Assembly (NCBI GenBank): GCA_028715055.1
Contig: JAQTLE010000003.1
Span: forward strand, 62,001 to 126,000
Length of the DNA stretch: 64,000 nt
Origin: Sulfurovaceae bacterium
Lineage (GTDB): Bacteria > Campylobacterota > Campylobacteria > Campylobacterales > Sulfurovaceae
Direction of reading: 5' to 3'
Shown: positions 47,377-56,349 of the stretch, piece by piece
Layout: every line of letters starts with the position of its first letter
How positions within the stretch are numbered: position 1 is the first letter of the stretch
Notes under the pieces: generated by a model
What the model was told of the DNA's origin: nothing
Database searches by the model: none
Seen by the model: only the letters and a program-made list of their open reading frames with translations
Made by a program: the position numbers and the translations under genes

Positions 47377-48936
47377 ATGAGTTATCCTTTTGCAACTTTT
47401 TATGAAATGGTAGTGCATAATGCTGATATGCGCGGCAGCAAAACAGCACTTTTTATGGACAAAGAAAAAGTTTCATATAAAGAACTATTGAGCAAAGCCG
47501 ATAATCTTGCAGGATATTTGCATCAATATGGCATAAATCAAGGCGACAGGGTAGCATTATTTTTACGCAATAGCGTAGAGTTCGTCGTATCTTTAATAGC
47601 AATATCAAAAATTGGTGCAATTACAGTGCCAATCAACACTTTTCTCAAAGAAGAAGAATTAAATTATATATTAGAAGATAGCCAGACTTCGTTTATAATT
47701 GCTTCTGAAATTCATGAAAAAGTAATACGCGCCGGATGCCCTAAAAAGCTTTTGGATCATATAGTTTGGGAGGGCGGTTTTCAAAGTAGCGATATAAAAG
47801 ATGTGCATTTCACTGACGCATTAAATAAACAATATCATGTTAATTTTGCAAAACAATCCATAAGCGATACGGCAGTGCTTATTTACACTTCTGGAACTAC
47901 CGGCAAACCAAAAGGAGCAATGCTTAGCTATAAAAATATATTTTCAAATAGCCAATCTGGCATCATTCGTGCACACATAACCCCAAAAGACAGATCAATA
48001 GTCTTTTTACCAATGTTTCATTCTTTTACTCTTTCTATCGGTGTTTTGTTATTGCTTTATGTAGGTGGATCTATAGTTATCATCAAATCAATCCAGCCAT
48101 TTTCCAATATCTTTAAACAAACTTTGCTAAAAAAAGTAACTTTGTTTTTTGCAATTCCTGATGTCTACAATGCTTTAGTGAAAGCTAAATTGCCTTGGTA
48201 TTTTATGTGGTTTAATTCTATTCGCATATTTGTATCAGGCGCAGCCGCTCTTCAAGAAAAGACCTTATTGGCCATGAATGAAAAATTTAAAAACGCAAAA
48301 TTACTAGAAGGATACGGACTCAGCGAGTCCGGTCCGGCAGTCTGTATAAATCCTTCTGAAAAAACTAAGATCAAATCAGTCGGTCCTGCTATGCCGGGAT
48401 ACGAGATAAAAATAGTTGACGATAATTTGATAGAGTTGCCTATGGGAGAAGTTGGTAATATTATATGTCGAGGCGATAATATAATGAAAGGTTATTGGAA
48501 CAGACCAGAAGCTACCGAAGAAACCATAATAAACGGTTGGTTGCTGACCGGGGATATGGGATATATGGATAAAGATGGATATCTATATATAGTCGATCGC
48601 AAAAAAGATCTTATTATATCAAAAGGAATTAATATATATCCAAGAGAGATCGAAGAGTTAATCGATGGATTCGAAGGTGTTAAGGTTAGCGCAGTAGTAG
48701 GCGCATTTGACGATCAATGCGGAGAGATACCGGTAGCTTATATTGAGCTTGATGATGGAACTACTGATATTAATGAGTCAGAGCTCAAACAATATCTAAA
48801 AGAACATTTGGCAAATTTTAAACTACCAAAACATATTTATGTTATAGAGACATTACCAAAAAACGCCACAGGCAAAGTATTAAAAAGAGTTTTAAAGCAA
48901 CAGCTTCTTGAAGCTTCCGGAGTAAATCCTTGCTAA
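47377..48936 (+). CDS. Long-chain acyl-CoA ligase (AMP-forming)
   Basis: A 519-residue ANL-superfamily enzyme expected to activate a fatty acid to acyl-CoA via acyl-AMP. The AMP-binding motif IYTSGTTGKPKGA (near residue 170), the acid-binding GYGLSES, TGDMGYMDKDGYLYIVDRKKDLI and the C-terminal catalytic Lys in NATGKVLKR are complete. The ATG at 47377 begins MSYPFATF; an in-frame upstream start at 47344 would run through the preceding small ORF. FadD-type is likely but the acid is unknown. Its end overlaps nagA by 7 bases. Confidence 0.86.
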   Translation: MSYPFATFYEMVVHNADMRGSKTALFMDKEKVSYKELLSKADNLAGYLHQYGINQGDRVALFLRNSVEFVVSLIAISKIGAITVPINTFLKEEELNYILEDSQTSFIIASEIHEKVIRAGCPKKLLDHIVWEGGFQSSDIKDVHFTDALNKQYHVNFAKQSISDTAVLIYTSGTTGKPKGAMLSYKNIFSNSQSGIIRAHITPKDRSIVFLPMFHSFTLSIGVLLLLYVGGSIVIIKSIQPFSNIFKQTLLKKVTLFFAIPDVYNALVKAKLPWYFMWFNSIRIFVSGAAALQEKTLLAMNEKFKNAKLLEGYGLSESGPAVCINPSEKTKIKSVGPAMPGYEIKIVDDNLIELPMGEVGNIICRGDNIMKGYWNRPEATEETIINGWLLTGDMGYMDKDGYLYIVDRKKDLIISKGINIYPREIEELIDGFEGVKVSAVVGAFDDQCGEIPVAYIELDDGTTDINESELKQYLKEHLANFKLPKHIYVIETLPKNATGKVLKRVLKQQLLEASGVNPC

Positions 48937-50069
48937 GTGCTATAATAAATGCCAAAATCATTACTAAAGATAGGATACTCAAGGATTTTGTAGTGATTTT
49001 TGATAAAACTATCAAAAATATAGTTTCCAAAAACGAATTAGACAAGCATAAAGATTGCCGCATAATAGATGCGAATAGTGCATATTTGAGTGCCGGTTTT
49101 ATAGATCTGCATATACATGGAAGCGGCGGAGCAGATACTATGGATGCAACGCCCGAAGCATTGCAAACCATTAGCGACACAATACTTCAAACCGGAACAA
49201 CTTCATTTTTGGCAACAACAATGACAATGCCAAAAGATGATATAGTAAATGCGCTTAACAATATTAGCAAAAATTCACATCTTGTAAGCGGCGCGATTGT
49301 ACTCGGAGCGCATATGGAGGGACCATTTATAAATCCTGCGCAATGCGGAGCACAAGATACAGAGTTTATCCAAGCACCATCCATTGAAATCATAGAGGAG
49401 TTCGCACCGTATATAAAGATGATGACTTTGGCTCCGGAAGTAGCAGGAGGTATGGAGTTTATTAAAGATATCAATGTCAAATATCCACATATAATATTAA
49501 GCATCGGCCATAGCAATGCCTCATGTGAAGAGGCAAAAAATAGTTTCTATGCAGGTATTTCTCATGCAACGCATCTTGGTAATGCTATGAGCGGTTTTCA
49601 TCATCGCGCTCCAGGAGTATTGGGCGCAACAATGGATAGCGACATAACTTGCGATGTAATAGCTGACGGCATTCATACACATGAGGCATCATTGCGTATT
49701 TTTTGGAAACAAAAAAAGGATAAACTTATACTTATAACAGATGCTATGAGGGCCGGTTGTATGAAGTATGGAGCTTATAATCTGGGTGGACAAGCTGTAA
49801 ATGTATCTGATGGCAAAGCGACTTTGGCTGATGGCAGGCTTGCCGGAAGTGTTTTGAGATTGAATGATGCACTTAAAAATATGCTCAAATTTACAGACAT
49901 GACTTTAGCGGAAGTTATATATAGCGTTACGGCCGCACCTGCAAAAAAACTTATGATCAAAAAAGGGACCATAGAGCCAGGGTATGATGCCGATATAGTT
50001 CTTTTTGATGAAAATTTAGATATTCTTACGACTATAGTCGGTGGTGAGATTAAATATATAAAGGGGTAA
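48930..50069 (+). CDS. nagA: N-acetylglucosamine-6-phosphate deacetylase
   Basis: A 379-residue amidohydrolase that removes the acetyl group from GlcNAc-6-phosphate in amino-sugar or cell-wall recycling. Metal and catalytic motifs: GFIDLHIHGSGGAD (near 55), GAHMEGPFI (near 125), IGHSNA (near 192), HLGNAM (near 215) and LITDAMRA (near 270). It starts with TTG, 7 bases after ggag, inside the end of the ligase gene. The EIIA gene follows one base after it, so sugar-phosphate metabolism and PTS regulation share an operon. Confidence 0.92.
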   Translation: MLSAIINAKIITKDRILKDFVVIFDKTIKNIVSKNELDKHKDCRIIDANSAYLSAGFIDLHIHGSGGADTMDATPEALQTISDTILQTGTTSFLATTMTMPKDDIVNALNNISKNSHLVSGAIVLGAHMEGPFINPAQCGAQDTEFIQAPSIEIIEEFAPYIKMMTLAPEVAGGMEFIKDINVKYPHIILSIGHSNASCEEAKNSFYAGISHATHLGNAMSGFHHRAPGVLGATMDSDITCDVIADGIHTHEASLRIFWKQKKDKLILITDAMRAGCMKYGAYNLGGQAVNVSDGKATLADGRLAGSVLRLNDALKNMLKFTDMTLAEVIYSVTAAPAKKLMIKKGTIEPGYDADIVLFDENLDILTTIVGGEIKYIKG

Positions 50070-50070
50070 A

Positions 50071-50529
50071 ATGTTTGGGTGGTTAAAAGGTAAAAAAACA
50101 GCTATCTATGCACCGGTAGCCGGAGAGATTATAGATCTTGGCGACGTGCCGGATGAAGTGTTTTCTGCCAAAATGGCAGGCGATGGGATAGCAATAAAAC
50201 CTTCTGAAAATATCTTTTGCTCGCCAATTGACGGAACATTAACCAAGGTATTTCCTACAAATCATGCATTTGTCGTTTCAAACAACGGGCTTGAAGTAAT
50301 AGTACATATCGGCATAGATACGGTCGAATTAAATGGAAACGGGTTTACTAGATTGGTTAATGAGGGCACAAGCGTCAAAGCAGGGGATTCTATCATTCAA
50401 ATAGATTTGCCATTGGTCTCTTCAAAGGCAAAGTCAATAGTGACACCTATTGTCGTAAATAGTTCAAAAATATCAATTCACTCACAACATAAGGTATGCA
50501 GTGGAGATTTAATAATGGAGGTAAACTAA
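50071..50529 (+). CDS. crr: PTS EIIA(Glc)-type phosphocarrier
   Basis: A 152-residue beta-sandwich protein of the glucose/GlcNAc EIIA family. The phosphorylatable His lies in VIVHIGIDTVELNG (near residue 89) and the second active-site His in TNHAFVV (near 74), each in the expected place. Starts with MFGWLKGKK, as Crr. No EI, HPr or sugar-specific EIIB/C gene is in the window, so it may either serve a GlcNAc PTS elsewhere or be regulatory. Coupled to nagA upstream and to a 31-residue peptide downstream. Confidence 0.85.
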   Translation: MFGWLKGKKTAIYAPVAGEIIDLGDVPDEVFSAKMAGDGIAIKPSENIFCSPIDGTLTKVFPTNHAFVVSNNGLEVIVHIGIDTVELNGNGFTRLVNEGTSVKAGDSIIQIDLPLVSSKAKSIVTPIVVNSSKISIHSQHKVCSGDLIMEVN

Positions 50530-50624
50530 TGCAAAATTCTTTAGACGATATATACTCTTATATGGCATATATAGCAATTTTGATAGTAGTTTTCTTGGTG
50601 CTTAAAAGCCCTAAGAAGAAGTAA
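50529..50624 (+). CDS. 31-residue single-helix membrane peptide
   Basis: MQNSLDDIYSYMAYIAILIV then a hydrophobic FLVL and a basic end KSPKKK. One membrane helix (about residues 11-26), N-terminal acidic and C-terminal basic. The start overlaps the EIIA stop as TAATG, with ggagg 6 bases ahead, so it is almost surely translated. Function unknown; size resembles small subunits such as CcoQ or KdpF, but no partner complex is nearby. Confidence 0.6.
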   Translation: MQNSLDDIYSYMAYIAILIVVFLVLKSPKKK

Positions 50625-50632
50625 TGAAATTT

Positions 50633-50652
50633 TTTGCTGCCTAAGCAGCAAA
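50633..50652. terminator. Hairpin after the nagA-EIIA-peptide operon
   Basis: tttgctgc / gcagcaaa with a 4-base loop ctaa, followed by ttt on the plus strand. It lies between the convergent peptide gene and permease gene and probably ends transcription from the left; the T tail is short. Confidence 0.5.
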
Positions 50653-50658
50653 TTTAAA

Positions 50659-52077
50659 TTAAAGTTCTGGAAAATTAAATTTATTCTTCTTGTCTTTAAA
50701 ATACACATAAAAAGGCACACCCATAATCATAAGCCCAAGCCCCATTAGTGATTCTGCAGGCCTAGAATAAATAGCATTTATTACTATTATCGCGCATAAA
50801 ATCAAAAACAGCCAAGGTACTACCGGATAACCAAAAGTTATTTTTAGAGAGTCCTCTCTTTTTAGTTTTATGACCGCAACCGCACCTAGCCCATAAAAAA
50901 TAAATGCAGCAAATATGAGCATGTCTGTAAGTTGATCAAAAGTACCGCTAATAATGAGCAATGAAGCCCATATCATTTGTCCTAAAAGAGATATATGCGG
51001 TGTTCGAAATTTAGGATGAACTTTGGAAAATGAATCAAAAAAATAACCTTCTTTGGACATTTGATAATAAACTCTAGCCGCAGACATTGTACTTCCTTGT
51101 GTAGCACCGAAAGTGGATATCATAATTAAAACAGAAATGACAAGAACACCAATACTTCCAAGCGCGGTTCTGGCTACCTCAACAGCAGCGATGGTGCCAT
51201 CGATTTTACTTAATGTGGCAAACTGAGCAGGGGAAAGAACTTTAAAGTATGCATAGTTGACAGCTATGTAAAGTACTATTATAAGCGCTGTGCCGGTTAT
51301 AATGGCAATAGGTATATTGCGTGTCGGATTTTTAAATTCACTTGCCATATTAGTTATGTTTACCCATCCGTCATAAGCCCAAAAAGCACCGAGCATAGCC
51401 GTAAAAAATGCACTTATTTGCATTAGTGTACTTATATCTGTATGAGTCATGATCATAGGCGCTATAGGCGTTATACCGCTTGCAGGCTGTGTGTATGTAA
51501 GTCCGATAATTATCAGCATCAATATGCCGGCTATTTTTGCACTTGTTACTATATTGCTAAGCCATCCTCCGTGTTTAACGCCGCGAATATTGTATAACGT
51601 CAACAAAACAAGCGTTATGATAGCTATTATTTTTACGGTTGCATTCTCAAATGGGAAAATAAACCCCACTAAAGAATAATTTGCATACTTTTGTAATATT
51701 ATAGGTAGTGCAAAAAAGTTGTTTAACGATTCTGCGAATACATATACTATGGAAGCTATAGATGCGGTACTAATGACAGCAAAAAAGCTCCAGCCATACA
51801 TAAAGCCGGAAAATCCGCCAAAAACATTTTCGAAGTATTTGAATTGTCCTCCGGCTTCTTTTGTAGTTGTTGCAAGTGAAGCAAAAGTAAAAGCCCCAAG
51901 CATAGTTATGGCTCCAGCGATAAACCACGCCAGCAAAACCAATGAACTGTCCATCAAAGAAGCAGACATAGGGCTAATTTTTTTGAATACACCAGAACCT
52001 ATCATATTGCCAGCCACTAGTAAAACGGCAGTACTAAGTCCAAGTACAGGTAATAGTGATGGTTTGGTATTGTTCAT
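50659..52077 (-). CDS. APC-family amino acid permease
   Basis: A 472-residue polytopic protein with 12 membrane segments of the APC superfamily (LAT/YveA-like branch). The typical NMIGSGVFKK in the first segment (near residue 23-32) forms the unwound substrate site. ATG 52077 has aaagg 6 bases upstream; in-frame codons up to 52284 encode a Lys/Ile-rich stretch with no family resemblance. The substrate amino acid is unknown. Confidence 0.87.
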   Translation of the reverse strand: MNNTKPSLLPVLGLSTAVLLVAGNMIGSGVFKKISPMSASLMDSSLVLLAWFIAGAITMLGAFTFASLATTTKEAGGQFKYFENVFGGFSGFMYGWSFFAVISTASIASIVYVFAESLNNFFALPIILQKYANYSLVGFIFPFENATVKIIAIITLVLLTLYNIRGVKHGGWLSNIVTSAKIAGILMLIIIGLTYTQPASGITPIAPMIMTHTDISTLMQISAFFTAMLGAFWAYDGWVNITNMASEFKNPTRNIPIAIITGTALIIVLYIAVNYAYFKVLSPAQFATLSKIDGTIAAVEVARTALGSIGVLVISVLIMISTFGATQGSTMSAARVYYQMSKEGYFFDSFSKVHPKFRTPHISLLGQMIWASLLIISGTFDQLTDMLIFAAFIFYGLGAVAVIKLKREDSLKITFGYPVVPWLFLILCAIIVINAIYSRPAESLMGLGLMIMGVPFYVYFKDKKNKFNFPEL

Positions 52078-52257
52078 TAGAAGCCTTTTGTAATTGTTGT
52101 CAATAAGTTTACTCAATATGCAGTAAAATGTAGCTTTGATCTTTATAGCAAATAAGATTTGTTTAAACAGTAATCCTGTCTGATCCACTATAAAATAATC
52201 GTTATCCTTTGTGCTAAAGTGTGATATACTAGTATCAATTAACTTAGGAGTTTTTGC

Positions 52258-52923
52258 GTGGGACTTTTGCCTACCTATAATCACATAATAAATCCGAAAC
52301 TCAAAAATATATATCTGAGTTTTAACAACAGAGGTGAATTAGTAATAAAATCTCCGAAAATACCGATAGAACGAATAGAAAAGTTACTCATTTCAAAAGC
52401 ATCATGGATAGAAAAAACAAGGCGCAGACTTGCACAAAGAAAAGGGCAGCTTTTAGATTTTAATGAACAATCCGTACTTTTTTATATGGGCAATTCATAT
52501 CCTCTCGTTTTAAAAGATAATCATAAAACAACAGAGCTTAGCTGGGATGGTTATCAATTTACGCTATCATATAAGATTTATGACGAAGCAGTTTTTAGAC
52601 GCAAAATCGACCAGTTTTATTTAAAAAAAGCGCAGGAATTATTGCCATCGATTGTTTATGGATGGGCAAACAAGATGCAGCTTGTTCCATCGGACATAAA
52701 GTTTCGCAAGACTATAAGTCAATGGGGTAGTTGCACCGGTAAAAATACACTAAGTTTTAATACAATGATGATGAAGTTGCCACAACATCTCGTTGAATAT
52801 ATCATCATTCATGAACTTTGTCATATTTCACATAAGCATCATCAAAAAAGCTTTTGGAATATGGTTGAGACATTTATGCCAAACTATAAAAGCTCTAGAA
52901 TAGAACTTAAATCATATGCATAA
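52258..52923 (+). CDS. YgjP/WLM-type metallopeptidase (DUF45)
   Basis: A 221-residue protein with the zinc site HELCHISHKHH (near residues 180-190), the H-E-x-x-H plus a downstream His typical of YgjP-like (DUF45) proteases, and KFRKTISQWGSCTGKNTLSFN before it. It starts with GTG, 7 bases after taggag. Physiological substrate unknown; family members are often found with restriction systems or as stand-alone genes; no such system is adjacent. Confidence 0.83.
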   Translation: MGLLPTYNHIINPKLKNIYLSFNNRGELVIKSPKIPIERIEKLLISKASWIEKTRRRLAQRKGQLLDFNEQSVLFYMGNSYPLVLKDNHKTTELSWDGYQFTLSYKIYDEAVFRRKIDQFYLKKAQELLPSIVYGWANKMQLVPSDIKFRKTISQWGSCTGKNTLSFNTMMMKLPQHLVEYIIIHELCHISHKHHQKSFWNMVETFMPNYKSSRIELKSYA

Positions 52924-53003
52924 TATTTTAACTTTATATTAATTCAAAGTCATCTTTATCTAAAAAGCATTATAATTCCAAATCTTATCAATGGACACAT
53001 TTA

Positions 53004-54674
53004 ATGATAAAAAGCACACTTCATATGCTAGAGCCAAAACTAATCACTTTTTTTAAAAAATATGGCTATACAAAATCAGATTTTGTAAAAGATATATTAT
53101 CTGGTTTGTCGGTCGCAATTGTTGCATTGCCTTTGGCAATGGCTATAGCAATTGCTTCGAATTTGCCTCCTGAAAGAGGGTTGTTCACGGCTATAGTAGC
53201 AGGTTTTTTAATATCAGCACTTGGTGGCAGTAGATTTCAGATCGGCGGACCAACAGCTGCGTTTATAGTGACTGTTGCAACAGTAGCTATGAAGCATGGC
53301 TATGAGGGACTTGTGCTTGCAACTAGCATAGCCGGAATATTGCTAATAATTATGGCTTTTGTCAAAGCAGGCGAGCTTATCAAGTTCATACCTTATCCGG
53401 TAATTACCGGCTTTACTTCCGGGATAGCTCTTTTGATATTATTTTCACAGTTAAAAGATTTTTTTGGGCTTCCGATTGAAAATATGCCTCCTGATTTTAT
53501 CGAGAAACTGGTGCTTTATGTTCAAAATCTTCATCTGGCAAATCCAGTGGCTGTGGCTGTGGCTGTGATCAGTATAATAGTTATATTCTTTATGAAAACA
53601 AATTACCCTAGAATTCCTGGCCCGATTGTGGTTGTCGTCTTATCAGCACTTGCAGTTTATTTATTTGGTTTGCCTATCGAGACGATTGAGAGCCGTTTCG
53701 GAGAAATTCCGTCTATGCTTCCTAGCCCATCGTTACCTGATATATCTTTCGAAAAAATAAGAGCAGTTTTTCCCGATGCTGTGACCATAGCGGTTCTGGC
53801 GGCTATAGAATCATTACTTTCAGCGGTAGTGGCAGATGGTATGGCCGGGACCAAGCATAAACCAAACACTGAGCTATTTGCACAAGGAGTTGCGAATATT
53901 GGTTCTAGTATGTTTGGCGGACTTCCGGCTACTGGTGCAATTGCTAGAACTGCTACCAATATCAAAGCAGGAGCTGTTTCTCCGATTTCAGGAATATTGC
54001 ATGCTGTCTGGTTGCTAGTATTTATGTTGCTATTATCTCCATTCATAGTTAAAGTCCCATTAGCGGCTTTGAGCGGAATACTTATTGTTATTGCTTGGAA
54101 TATGTCCGAGATCAAACACATTAAATCAATTATGAAAGCCCCAAGAGCTGACAGGGCAGTACTTTTTATAACTTTTGCATTGACTGTGCTTGTAGATTTG
54201 AATTTTGCAATTCAAACAGGTATATCATTGGCTGCTATATTATTTATTAATTCGATGATGAAGTCAACCAAAATCAGATCCTATGACGAAGAAGAAGAGA
54301 CCGATGATCCGGATTCTATTAATAAAAAAATTGTACCAGAGAGTGTAGAAGTTTATGAAATCCAAGGACCGTTGTTTTTTGGTATAGCAGAAAAACTAAT
54401 TGATGCATTGACAAATATGGAAATTACCCCAAAAGTTTTTATCTTGAGACTTAGACTTGTTCCTATGATAGATGCTGCCGGGCTTCATGCAATAGATACG
54501 GTTCATGAAAGATTAAAAAATAGAGGATCTACTCTTATACTTTCAGGCGTCAATAGGGATGTCAATAAGTACATTCATAAAACCGGATTAGATAAGAGGA
54601 TTGGCGAAGACAATATTCTAGATCATATTGACAAGGCTTTGAATAGAGCTTCTTATTTGATTGATAATATCTAA
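53004..54674 (+). CDS. SulP-family anion transporter (STAS domain)
   Basis: A 556-residue protein with 12 or more membrane segments and a C-terminal STAS domain (residues about 440-550, with LRLRLVPMIDAAGLHA). The SulP signature ALPLAMAIAIASNLPPERG is near residues 35-53. It may import sulfate or bicarbonate; for a chemolithoautotroph the latter is attractive (BicA-like), but the sequence alone does not decide. Followed by a strong hairpin. Confidence 0.9.
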   Translation: MIKSTLHMLEPKLITFFKKYGYTKSDFVKDILSGLSVAIVALPLAMAIAIASNLPPERGLFTAIVAGFLISALGGSRFQIGGPTAAFIVTVATVAMKHGYEGLVLATSIAGILLIIMAFVKAGELIKFIPYPVITGFTSGIALLILFSQLKDFFGLPIENMPPDFIEKLVLYVQNLHLANPVAVAVAVISIIVIFFMKTNYPRIPGPIVVVVLSALAVYLFGLPIETIESRFGEIPSMLPSPSLPDISFEKIRAVFPDAVTIAVLAAIESLLSAVVADGMAGTKHKPNTELFAQGVANIGSSMFGGLPATGAIARTATNIKAGAVSPISGILHAVWLLVFMLLLSPFIVKVPLAALSGILIVIAWNMSEIKHIKSIMKAPRADRAVLFITFALTVLVDLNFAIQTGISLAAILFINSMMKSTKIRSYDEEEETDDPDSINKKIVPESVEVYEIQGPLFFGIAEKLIDALTNMEITPKVFILRLRLVPMIDAAGLHAIDTVHERLKNRGSTLILSGVNRDVNKYIHKTGLDKRIGEDNILDHIDKALNRASYLIDNI

Positions 54675-54984
54675 AAACCCAATAAACAATCAACTACTTA
54701 CTAAGCAGATATTTATAAATTATAAATATCTGCTATATAAAAATATTACATTTTATTCACACTTTGTTTCTATACTTATGATATAATCATTCTGCGTGCC
54801 CATAAAAAATGGACTTTAGCCAACTACTTAGTCAATCAAGGCAGCAGTTAAGTTTAAAGAATTATAAAAATATTTTATTAAAAAATATTTTTATATTTTA
54901 ATACAAACTTAACAAACATGGAATAAACTTTTAGCGTGGGAATTAGTTTCCCTTACAAAATATCAAGCTTTAAAGGAGGATTTT
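54675..54984 (+). promoter_or_regulatory. 310-base regulatory gap before the bd-like oxidase operon
   Basis: No gene is seen. It holds the sulP terminator-like hairpin (54704-54734), a TATAAT-like box in tatgatataatcat near 54780, AT-rich inverted repeats (aaaaatatttt near 54870-54895) and a short hairpin gggaa/ttccc (54938-54952) in the likely 5' leader, 33 bases before the ATG. The decamer caactactta occurs twice (near 54691 and 54820). Strong ribosome site aaaggagg precedes the ATG. Confidence 0.4.
54704..54734. terminator. 14-bp hairpin after sulP gene
   Basis: agcagatatttata / tataaatatctgct, perfect 14-bp stem with a 3-base loop, 30 bases after the sulP stop. There is no clear T run, so efficiency is uncertain. 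Confidence 0.5.
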
Positions 54985-56337
54985 ATGGAAATGTTAGGGC
55001 TTTATCCAGTCTTTTATGTTCCGAATATTGGTACGGCATGGCTCATGGGATTGACAGGGGTGATGCATGTACTTTTTTCTCATACATCTGTTGGTGCATC
55101 TATATTATTTGCATTTTTGGCATATAAAGCGTATCATGAAGATAGACCAGAACTATATTATTATATGAAGAAATATGGTATATTTTTACTTGTATTCTCA
55201 TATGTTATGGGTTCAATTACAGGACCTGGGATTTGGTATACGGCAACCGTTGCAAGCCCAAGAGGCATAAGCTCATTAATTCACAATTTTGTGTGGGTAT
55301 GGGCTACTGAGTGGGTTTTCTTTATATATGAGGTGGTTGGCGTATTTGCGCTTGTTTATTTTATGGATAAAATTGATCGTAAAACCCATCTCAAATTAAC
55401 TTACACTTTTGCTATTGCATCGGTCGGTACATTGGCACTAATCGTTGGTATCATAAGCTTTATGATGTGGCCAGGTAATGATGCATATTACAATACCGGT
55501 TCTGTTAGTGATGCATTTTTTGGCATTAACACATTCCCACATATGTTCCTAAGAATTGGATTTATGGTCATGATGTCAGGAATAATTGGTATGGTAATCT
55601 CTAGTGCAATGAAAAAAGAAAATCCAGCTCTTGGTGTAGAGATGACCCAAAAGATGGGAATTATAAGTATGATCGGTGGGTTTATTACAATGTTGTTTTT
55701 TATGTGGTACATACTTGCTTTGCCAGAAAATGCACATGCACTTATGGGTAAATTACTTCCAGGCATAATAATGAATCGTATTATACTTACTGTTTTATTT
55801 TCAGTTTATTTTGCAATAGCTATCTTCAGACCAAAATGGATTAATAAAAGTCTAGCTTCTGTAATGGTGTTGGTAATTTTGATATTTGGATTGTGGCCAG
55901 GCGAAAAACTTAGAGAGTCTCTGCGTAAACCATATATCGCGGGACATTACATGTATAGTAATCAAATCATAGGCAGAGATGTCCCTGGTAAGGGTATCAA
56001 AAATGAAGTTCCTTTGCTTGCTGCTAAAGGATATCTAAAATTAGATCCATGGGTACCAACAAGACTTCGTACTATAACCCCAGAGAACAAACTTGAAGTT
56101 GGCAGAATGCTTGCAATAAGAGCGTGTTCAAATTGCCACTCACTTGAAAAAGACGGTCTATACAGACCTATTGTTGTATCAATTCGTATAGCTAATTTGA
56201 AAGATGCAGAGTCTATTAAGGGATATATGAAAAATGTAATCGGCACAGGATCTATTCCTTATATGCCAAAAATTGCTTTGCCAGATAATGAATATGATGC
56301 GATAGCTACATATCTCGATGTGCAAGCTAATAAATAA
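54985..56337 (+). CDS. Cytochrome bd-superfamily subunit I with C-terminal c-type heme site
   Basis: A 450-residue protein with about nine membrane segments resembling CydA. His28 in LTGVMHVLF matches the high-spin heme ligand region of CydA (LTAMYHFLF), Glu109 and Glu116 in ATEWVFFIYEVV match the conserved acidic pair of a later helix, and His186 in NTFPHMFLR matches the b558 ligand His. The quinol-loop (Q-loop) GRQPW motif is missing. Residues about 365-450 form a cytochrome c domain with CSNCH (381-385) and a likely Met ligand in PYMP (Met427). It may take electrons from a c-type cytochrome rather than quinol, as proposed for the OR-C branch of this superfamily. Oxygen reduction is inferred. 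Confidence 0.75.
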   Translation: MEMLGLYPVFYVPNIGTAWLMGLTGVMHVLFSHTSVGASILFAFLAYKAYHEDRPELYYYMKKYGIFLLVFSYVMGSITGPGIWYTATVASPRGISSLIHNFVWVWATEWVFFIYEVVGVFALVYFMDKIDRKTHLKLTYTFAIASVGTLALIVGIISFMMWPGNDAYYNTGSVSDAFFGINTFPHMFLRIGFMVMMSGIIGMVISSAMKKENPALGVEMTQKMGIISMIGGFITMLFFMWYILALPENAHALMGKLLPGIIMNRIILTVLFSVYFAIAIFRPKWINKSLASVMVLVILIFGLWPGEKLRESLRKPYIAGHYMYSNQIIGRDVPGKGIKNEVPLLAAKGYLKLDPWVPTRLRTITPENKLEVGRMLAIRACSNCHSLEKDGLYRPIVVSIRIANLKDAESIKGYMKNVIGTGSIPYMPKIALPDNEYDAIATYLDVQANK

Positions 56338-56349
56338 AGGAGGTTTCGT

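Noticed and set aside
52078-52284. N-terminal extension of the amino acid permease
   Set aside because: Residues before the ATG at 52077 do not look like the family and overlap the divergent YgjP gene start; a good ribosome site favours 52077.
54936-55127. 63-codon frame overlapping the start of the bd-like subunit I gene
   Set aside because: Out of frame with the conserved protein, no ribosome site; includes only a hydrophobic stretch produced by the underlying membrane helix codons.
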